Shown: one piece after another, positions 59,242-64,000 of the stretch
How positions within the stretch are numbered: position 1 is the stretch's first letter
How the letters are laid out: the number at the start of each line of letters is the position of its first letter
Assembly (NCBI GenBank): GCA_965660355.1
Contig: CBFHZN010000006.1
Span: forward strand, 1 to 64,000
DNA: 64,000 bases
Direction: 5' to 3'
Source: CAJXVY01 sp965660355
GTDB taxonomy: Bacteria > Actinomycetota > Actinomycetes > Actinomycetales > Microbacteriaceae
Notes under the pieces: generated by a model
Seen by the model: the letters and a program-made list of their open reading frames with translations, nothing else
What the model was told of the DNA's origin: nothing
The model's database searches: none
Made by a program: the position numbers and the translations under genes

Positions 59242-60164
59242 TTTGCCCCCAATTTCTCGGCGGCTCTTAGTCTCGCTGAGGCACTTCGGGGATTGATTTC
59301 TAATTCTTCCTCGGATGCTCGGACAACACCTCGAGTGAGCATTTTCAAGATTGGTTTGTGCTCCTCCAGCTCAACCGGCAAGCCAACCGGAGCGGATGAA
59401 CTGGATGCTTTTTGCATCGCTTTTTTGACAATAATGTCCTCTAATGAGTGATAGCTGATTACCACCAGTCGACCCTCTGGGTTCAGAGCAGCAATCGCCT
59501 CAGGAACAAAGTTTTCCAGGATTTCGATTTCATTATTCACAGCGATTCTCAAGGCCTGATAGGTGCGTTTAGCGGGGTGGCCTTTGTGTGGCTTTGGAAC
59601 GACAGCTGAAATCACGTCATTTAGCTCATGGCTGGATTCGAAGTGCTTTCCAGCGATGTGCTTTGCAATCAGCCTTGCAAATTTTTCCTCACCATAGGTT
59701 TTTATGATGTATGCCAATTCGCCGACCGTCGTTTTCTCAATTAGTTCAGCTGCAGTCATTCCCTCCGTTGGATCCATTCGCATATCCAGTGGGGCATCCT
59801 GTGAGTAGCTAAAACCGCGCTCAGGGAAATCTAACTGCATAGAGGAGACACCCAAATCGCCCAAAACGGCATCGACGCTTTTCACGTTGGCTTCAGCCAT
59901 AGCCTCAGCAATCTGATCGTAGGTTCCTTTGAAAGCAATGAATCGCTCACCGAATGATGCAAGCCTCTGCTGTGATTTTGAAAGTGCGTCGCTGTCGCGG
60001 TCGATACCGATAACTTTGAGCTCTGGGTTTCGCTCGAGCATGGCTTCAGTGTGACCACCCAAGCCCAAGGTTGCGTCCAAGGCAACTTTTTGACCAGACT
60101 CAACGTTCAGAAGTTTTAGAGATTCCTCTAGCAGAACTGGCTTGTGAAGATTTGTTTGGTTCAT
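59238..60164 (-). CDS. rsmH: RsmH (MraW), 16S rRNA C1402 N4-methyltransferase
   Basis: About 308 residues: HKPVLLEESLKLL, AdoMet motif DATLGLGGHTEAML, AVLGDLGVSSMQLD, PERGFSYSQDAPLDMRM, and VISYHSLED. The ATG at 60164 (MNQTNLHKPVLL) matches the family's usual N-terminus and has GAGA upstream; an in-frame TTG at 60221 would add 19 residues without an SD. Second gene of the dcw cluster. Confidence 0.94.
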   Translation of the reverse strand: MNQTNLHKPVLLEESLKLLNVESGQKVALDATLGLGGHTEAMLERNPELKVIGIDRDSDALSKSQQRLASFGERFIAFKGTYDQIAEAMAEANVKSVDAVLGDLGVSSMQLDFPERGFSYSQDAPLDMRMDPTEGMTAAELIEKTTVGELAYIIKTYGEEKFARLIAKHIAGKHFESSHELNDVISAVVPKPHKGHPAKRTYQALRIAVNNEIEILENFVPEAIAALNPEGRLVVISYHSLEDIIVKKAMQKASSSSAPVGLPVELEEHKPILKMLTRGVVRASEEELEINPRSASARLRAAEKLGAK

Positions 60165-60264
60165 AACATCTCGGTGGTCCTGGCCCGCATCCCGAGCCCT
60201 GTCCGATTCGGTTTCTGACAAAGGGGAAGATTGTCAGCGAATCGGCAAGAGCTTGCAATGCGAG

Positions 60265-60696
60265 CTAGAACAGCCCCGGAATCACCTCCTCCGAAATATC
60301 AGAGAAGGATTGCTCGTTATTTTCTAAATACTGGTTCCAGGTCGCTGAATCCCAAATTTCGGCCCTGTTGCCAACACCGATCATCACCAGCTCTCTGTTT
60401 AGCCCGGCATAATCCCGAAGGCCTGCAGGGATGGTCACTCTTCCCTGCTTATCAGGAATTTCATCGCTTGCACCACTTAGAAATACGCGGAGGTAGTCGC
60501 GACCACTGGAGCTGGTCATTGGAGCCTGCTTGATTTTCTCGTGGACTTCTTGAAACTCCCCGGCGCTAAAAACATAAAGACAGCGGTCTTGGCCACGGGT
60601 AACCACTAATCCAGAGGCAAACTCATCTCGGAAACGGGAAGGAAGGATAACTCGACCTTTGTCGTCAAGCTTTGGCGTGTGCGTGCCCAGCAACAT
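60265..60696 (-). CDS. mraZ: MraZ, dcw cluster transcriptional regulator
   Basis: 143 residues with two SpoVT/AbrB-like repeats: HTPKLDDKGRVILPSRFRDEF and EIPDKQGRVTIPAGLRDYA. MraZ binds direct repeats in its own promoter and represses or activates the dcw cluster. GGAGG precedes the ATG. Three TGGAG boxes at 10-base spacing lie 22-46 bases upstream. Confidence 0.96.
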   Translation of the reverse strand: MLLGTHTPKLDDKGRVILPSRFRDEFASGLVVTRGQDRCLYVFSAGEFQEVHEKIKQAPMTSSSGRDYLRVFLSGASDEIPDKQGRVTIPAGLRDYAGLNRELVMIGVGNRAEIWDSATWNQYLENNEQSFSDISEEVIPGLF

Positions 60697-60717
60697 GGTT
60701 GCCTCCTTCCCCTATAT

Positions 60718-60753
60718 CTCCACTTTACTCCACTTTCCTCCAAAATATGTCAA
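60718..60753 (-). promoter_or_regulatory. MraZ operator repeats and promoter element
   Basis: On the minus strand TGGAG occurs at 60742-60738, 60732-60728 and 60722-60718, exactly 10 bases apart, with a degenerate GGGGA at 60712-60708. Known MraZ boxes are TGGG(N) repeats with 5-base spacers, the same period. TTGACA (60753-60748) directly upstream is a likely -35 element. Confidence 0.7.
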
Positions 60754-60800
60754 ATAGCAACATAAAACAAGAAAATTTCTCCAAAATTTTGGGCATAAAA

Positions 60801-60823
60801 AAAGAGGCCCCGAAGGGCCTCTT
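60801..60823 (-). terminator. Intrinsic terminator after the DUF3040 gene
   Basis: Perfect 9-base arms AAGAGGCCC and GGGCCTCTT with a TTCG loop on the minus strand, followed by a run of seven T (60797-60803 region). It isolates the DUF3040 gene from mraZ. Confidence 0.88.
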
Positions 60824-60837
60824 GGTTTCACTTCTAT

Positions 60838-61179
60838 TTATTCGCCGAAGCGCTTATTCCATCGATCCTCAAAAAATCTTCCGGATGAACCGCCCTCACC
60901 TCCGGGCAGATTGGGAAGCTTCAAGTTGCTGCTAATCAAAACCACACCTATGAACATCACAGCAAATGCTGCGATGCCGAAATATGCAACCTGCAGTGCT
61001 ACTGCAAAAATCAACATGCCTAGGCCAGCCACTAGGGATAGCACACCCAAAATCAATCTTGTAGAGCTTTTTCTCTCAGGGTCTTGCTTCTTGACGCGAT
61101 TGGCAAAACCCTGGTCGGACTCGTATAAGTCCTTTTCCAGTTCCTCAAGCAGTCTCTGCTCGTGTTCGCTTAGTCCCAT
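60838..61179 (-). CDS. DUF3040 family membrane protein
   Basis: 113 residues: MGLSEHEQRLLEELEKDLY start, the SARFANRV-like segment (QGFANRVKKQDPE), then two membrane helices and a Gly-rich C-terminus. DUF3040 is actinobacterial, function unknown, usually beside mraZ. The ATG at 61179 has GAGGAG six bases upstream; an in-frame start at 61215 is rejected for lack of one. Confidence 0.88.
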   Translation of the reverse strand: MGLSEHEQRLLEELEKDLYESDQGFANRVKKQDPERKSSTRLILGVLSLVAGLGMLIFAVALQVAYFGIAAFAVMFIGVVLISSNLKLPNLPGGEGGSSGRFFEDRWNKRFGE

Positions 61180-61223
61180 AAAATTCTCCTCATGCTCTGT
61201 AATTGTAAACAGCAAAGGATGGC

Positions 61224-61229
61224 TAGGCT
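61224..61229 (+). promoter_or_regulatory. Probable -10 box of leaderless polyprenyl synthase gene
   Basis: TAGGCT, then six bases, then the GTG at 61236, with no SD. Confidence 0.45.
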
Positions 61230-61235
61230 ATCCCT

Positions 61236-62342
61236 GTGAGTGAAAGAAATTCTCTTCTCGAGCTAATTCAGCAGGAAATTGACAGTTTTTGTGATGAAAA
61301 ACGTCAGCAACTATCTGAAATATCCGAAGACCTAACCCCCATAATCGACTACACCCAAGAGTTATTGCAAGGCGGCAAAAGATTCAGGGCGTTGTTTGCC
61401 TATTGGGCATGGGCAGCTTCAGTTCCAGCTGGTAGCAAATCAGCGGAATTGATAGAGCAGGCTGATGGGATTGTTGGTATTGCCAGTGCGCTGGAGGTTT
61501 TCCACGCGGCTGCTCTGGTTCACGATGATTTGATGGATCAATCTGACACCCGAAGAGGTAAACCTGCAATCCATAAGCGTTTTGAAAACATGCATACTGA
61601 AAAAGGTTTTCTTGGTGAGGCAGAAAGATTCGGACAATCTGGATCTGTATTGGTTGGGGATTTGATGCTCAACTGGTCAAGCGAGGTTTTTGGTTCGGCT
61701 GTTACAAGTGCACCAACAACTGAGATCGAGTCATCTTGCAGAAACGAATTCTCCAAAATGAGATTCGAGGTCATGGCAGGACAGTACCTGGATGTCTTAG
61801 AGGAAAATGCTGCTCCACTTCGCTCTCTGGCGGATGCTGTCACCATGGCAGAAAAAGTAATGCTTTATAAAACCGCAAAGTATTCACTTGAGGCACCACT
61901 TCTAATTGGTGCGAGCTTCGCAGGTGCAGATGAACAGACCCTCAGAGGCTTATCAAATTTTGGAATCCCCTTGGGCTTAGCTTTTCAGATAAGGGATGAC
62001 ATCTTGGGAGTTTTTGGTGACCCAGAGGTCACCGGAAAGCCTGCGGGAGATGATTTACGCGAGGGCAAAAGAACAGTGTTGGTTGCACTCACCATTCAAA
62101 ACAGCTCTCCTTCGATTGCCAAAATTTTCAATGATCTGCTGAGCGAGCGTGACCTGGAGGCTGAGCAAATTGAATTTATGCAGCAAACCATTCGGGATTC
62201 GGGAGCCCTGGAGAAAACCGAGCGGATGATGCAGGAATACGGTGACAGGGCATTGGATGTTTTGGAAAGCCTTGAATTAGAGCCAGTTGCAAAAAACAAA
62301 CTTCGCGAATTAGCTGAGAGAGTTATTAGTCGCTCTAACTAA
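61236..62342 (+). CDS. Polyprenyl diphosphate synthase (IdsA/GGPP synthase type)
   Basis: 368 residues with both Asp-rich motifs: DDLMDQSDTRRG (Asp97, Asp98, Asp101) and IRDDILGVFGD, GGKRFR near residue 46, and KTAKYS. It elongates isoprenyl diphosphates, for example to GGPP for carotenoids or quinones; chain length is not decidable here. The same neighbourhood (idsA2, Rv2175c, aroG) exists in Mycobacterium. Converges with the Rv2175c-like gene with a 4-base overlap. Confidence 0.92.
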   Translation: MSERNSLLELIQQEIDSFCDEKRQQLSEISEDLTPIIDYTQELLQGGKRFRALFAYWAWAASVPAGSKSAELIEQADGIVGIASALEVFHAAALVHDDLMDQSDTRRGKPAIHKRFENMHTEKGFLGEAERFGQSGSVLVGDLMLNWSSEVFGSAVTSAPTTEIESSCRNEFSKMRFEVMAGQYLDVLEENAAPLRSLADAVTMAEKVMLYKTAKYSLEAPLLIGASFAGADEQTLRGLSNFGIPLGLAFQIRDDILGVFGDPEVTGKPAGDDLREGKRTVLVALTIQNSSPSIAKIFNDLLSERDLEAEQIEFMQQTIRDSGALEKTERMMQEYGDRALDVLESLELEPVAKNKLRELAERVISRSN

Positions 62343-62680
62343 ATTGCTAGCGCCTGAGCGAGTCTTCGGACTGCACTTTTTCTGCCTCTGACCAGAGACT
62401 GGATTGGACTTTCATCCAGTTCCTCTTGGAATTCAAACAACCACTCGGCTGCCTGTTCCGAATTGAACCCGGCGTCTTCTAAAACAATCAGAGTCCCCCG
62501 AATGCTGGCTAAAGGTTCTCCTTCAATGATTATCTCCGAGGGTATTTTCGGTTCTTTATCGATGCGAACACTGAAAAGAAACTTATCTTCAACCAGCCTC
62601 GCGACTTTCCCTTTGGAAACACCCAACAATTGGGCGGCCTCTTCGTAACTAAGCCAGTTCTCTACAGATTCAAATCCCAC
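62339..62680 (-). CDS. Rv2175c-like DNA-binding protein
   Basis: 113 residues: an N-terminal winged helix-turn-helix with LSYEEAAQLLGVSKGKVARLVED and a C-terminal helical domain (GFNSEQAAEWLFEFQEEL) ending VRGRKSAVRRLAQALA. It matches the Rv2175c family, in mycobacteria a PknL substrate. No kinase gene lies beside it. GTG start; no clear SD. It follows the DAHP synthase gene by 25 bases. Confidence 0.88.
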   Translation of the reverse strand: MGFESVENWLSYEEAAQLLGVSKGKVARLVEDKFLFSVRIDKEPKIPSEIIIEGEPLASIRGTLIVLEDAGFNSEQAAEWLFEFQEELDESPIQSLVRGRKSAVRRLAQALAI

Positions 62681-62705
62681 ACCATTAGCATGCCACAGCT
62701 TTTGA

Positions 62706-64000
62706 CTACCTTTTGAAATTAACTAATTCCTCAGCAACTAAGAAGGCCATTTCCAAGCTTTGCTTGTGATTCAATCTGGGATCAACGACTGTCTCGTAGC
62801 GCTGTTCTAAATCAGCCTCATCAATGTCATCACTTCCACCTAAGCACTCTGTGACATCATCCCCAGTGAGTTCGACATGCAATCCTCCAGGGTGAACACC
62901 CAGTGCTCGACAGACTTCGAAAAAGCCCTTCACCTCTTCCATCACATCTTCGAATCTTCTTGATTTATAGCCGTTTGCGGTTGTGATTCCATTTCCGTGC
63001 ATTGGGTCTGTAATCCAAAGTGGCAATGCATCCACCTCGTTGGTGGCCTCCATGAGCCTTGGAAGCTCATCCCGTATTTTGGCTGCTCCCATGCGTGAAA
63101 TAAAGGTTAGTTTTCCAGGTTCTCTATTGGGGTCCAATTTATCTATCAGCTGCAACACTTCATCTCTGGTTGCAGTTGGACCAATCTTTACCCCAATTGG
63201 GTTTTCAACTTTCGATAAAAATTCCACGTGAGCACCGTCGAGTTGTCTTGTTCGCTCACCTATCCAAATAAAGTGACCACTTGTGACATAGGACTTCCCT
63301 GTTCGAGAATCCGTCCTGGTCAACGGGCGTTCATAATCAAATAGCAGACCCTCGTGCCCTACAAAGAAATCTGTTGTCCTTAGCTCTGCACTATCAACTC
63401 CGCAAGCCTCCATGAACTTCATCGCTCTGTCGATATCTGATGCGATGTTCTCATAAGCTGCATTTGCGGGGTTGTCCATGAACCCCTTATTCCATTCGTG
63501 AACTGCCCTCAAATCAGCAAATCCCCCACTGTTGAATGCTCTGATCAAATTCAGTGTTGAAGCTGAGGTGTTATAGGCCTTCAGCAATCGCTCAGGGTTT
63601 GGAATTCTTGACTCTTCGGTGAAATCAAACCCGTTTACTGCATCGCCTCGATAGGCGGGCAGGGTAACCAGCTCTCTAGTCTCATTGTCATTGCTCCTGG
63701 GTTTTGCAAACTGCCCAGCCATTCGACCCATTTTGATAACTGGTAGTGAAGATCCATACATCAACACAACTGCCATCTGCAAAACTGTTTTGACTCGGTT
63801 GCGAATTCGATCCGCAGTTGCATCCACAAACGTCTCAGCACAATCACCGCCCTGCAACAAAAAGGCACGTCCTGCTGCAGCTTCAGCGATTTTTGATTTG
63901 AAGTTATCCACTTCACCTGCAAAAACCAAAGGTGGCATGGATGTGAGGGTGTGCTTCACCCGATCGAGGTGTTCTTGGTCGGGCCAAGTTGGTTGCTGCT
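62706..64000 (-). CDS. aroG: Class II DAHP synthase, 5' end outside window
   Basis: Over 430 residues are visible; the frame stays open to the window edge (WPDQEHLDRV before MPPLVFAGEVD), so the true start lies upstream. Motifs of the plant-like class II enzyme: LLQGGDCAETF, MGRMAGQFAKPRS, FVGHEGLLFDYE, HFIWIGERTRQLDGAHVEFL and WITDPMHGNG. It makes DAHP from PEP and erythrose-4-phosphate, the first shikimate step. Confidence 0.95.
   Translation of the reverse strand, partial: QQPTWPDQEHLDRVKHTLTSMPPLVFAGEVDNFKSKIAEAAAGRAFLLQGGDCAETFVDATADRIRNRVKTVLQMAVVLMYGSSLPVIKMGRMAGQFAKPRSNDNETRELVTLPAYRGDAVNGFDFTEESRIPNPERLLKAYNTSASTLNLIRAFNSGGFADLRAVHEWNKGFMDNPANAAYENIASDIDRAMKFMEACGVDSAELRTTDFFVGHEGLLFDYERPLTRTDSRTGKSYVTSGHFIWIGERTRQLDGAHVEFLSKVENPIGVKIGPTATRDEVLQLIDKLDPNREPGKLTFISRMGAAKIRDELPRLMEATNEVDALPLWITDPMHGNGITTANGYKSRRFEDVMEEVKGFFEVCRALGVHPGGLHVELTGDDVTECLGGSDDIDEADLEQRYETVVDPRLNHKQSLEMAFLVAEELVNFKR

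Noticed and set aside
60165..60221. 19-residue N-terminal extension of RsmH from a TTG
   Set aside because: No SD, charged sequence not typical of the family; the ATG at 60164 gives the usual start. Not fully excluded.
60781..60792. Palindrome CCAAAATTTTGG upstream of mraZ
   Set aside because: Short and A/T-rich, likely to occur by chance; no repeat of it elsewhere was noticed.
1..64000. CRISPR array, insertion sequence, prophage or genomic island
   Set aside because: No regularly spaced repeats, transposase, integrase or phage genes were seen; gene content and order are ordinary chromosomal.

Overview
The window is a compact stretch of bacterial chromosome from an actinobacterium. Lineage markers are RbpA, a Wag31-type DivIVA with SepF and YggT beside ftsZ, a bcc-aa3 respiratory gene set (two-haem QcrC, QcrA with an N-terminal membrane region, CtaF), PafB/PafC, DUF3040, DUF3043, DUF3099 and a Rv2175c-like protein. 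Base composition looks moderate (about half A+T by eye, not computed). Gene order, pervasive 1-17 base gene overlaps, frequent TTG/GTG starts and very short intergenic gaps resemble small-genome aquatic Microbacteriaceae (Rhodoluna/Aquiluna-like); that assignment is inference. I see no rRNA, CRISPR array, insertion sequence, prophage or integrase. One 70-base run of N (5849-5918) is an assembly gap that truncates two genes.

Layout. 1-4.7 kb: end of a suf Fe-S operon (sufC, DUF59 protein), bioY, a SURF1/small Cys protein/DUF3099 cluster, the fabG-fabI fatty-acid pair and serB. 4.8-9.9 kb: an ABC ATPase, rpmE (type B L31), a DEDDh exonuclease, an alpha/beta hydrolase coupled to a GT4 glycosyltransferase, a histidine phosphatase and a sirtuin. 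10-22 kb: tRNA-Leu(GAG), uppP, a PAC2 protein, HAD phosphatase, trmI, FKBP lipoprotein, pafB-pafC, a small basic membrane protein, tatA-tatC, helY, lnt and rbpA. This is the place where many actinobacteria carry arc/dop/pup/prcBA/pafA; none of those genes is here. 22-38.5 kb: glycerophosphodiesterase, a YczE-type membrane protein, trpD, ctaE-qcrC-qcrA-qcrB converging on ctaC-ctaD-ctaF, erpA, an M20 peptidase, DUF3043, an aldo/keto reductase, pyrD, nrdR and hisD. 38.5-60.8 kb: a flavin reductase, then on the minus strand a full division and cell-wall cluster read as mraZ-rsmH-ftsL-ftsI-murE-murF-mraY-murD-ftsW-murG-murC-ftsQ-ftsZ-yggS-sepF-yggT-divIVA-lspA-rluD-like-dnaE. 60.8-64 kb: DUF3040, a polyprenyl diphosphate synthase, a Rv2175c-like regulator and the 3' part of class II DAHP synthase.

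How the genes work together. The dcw genes with uppP make lipid II and build the septum. lspA and lnt would mature the lipoproteins encoded here (CtaC, the FKBP protein). SURF1, CtaCDEF and QcrCAB form the aerobic terminal branch, and tatAC may insert QcrA, which has a twin-arginine motif before its last membrane helix. sufC, the DUF59 protein and erpA serve Fe-S assembly.

I found no obviously novel multi-gene system. The most interesting signals are regulatory or evolutionary: a recurring TANNNT box 6-8 bases before SD-less starts (leaderless promoters), an rbpA leader with two alternative stems over its ribosome-binding site, a serB gene whose only well-spaced start is ATC, a 0.46-kb qcrB-ctaF spacer with two minus-strand terminators and broken ORFs, loss of the pupylation block with pafBC kept, and a MurE lacking the DNPR signature.
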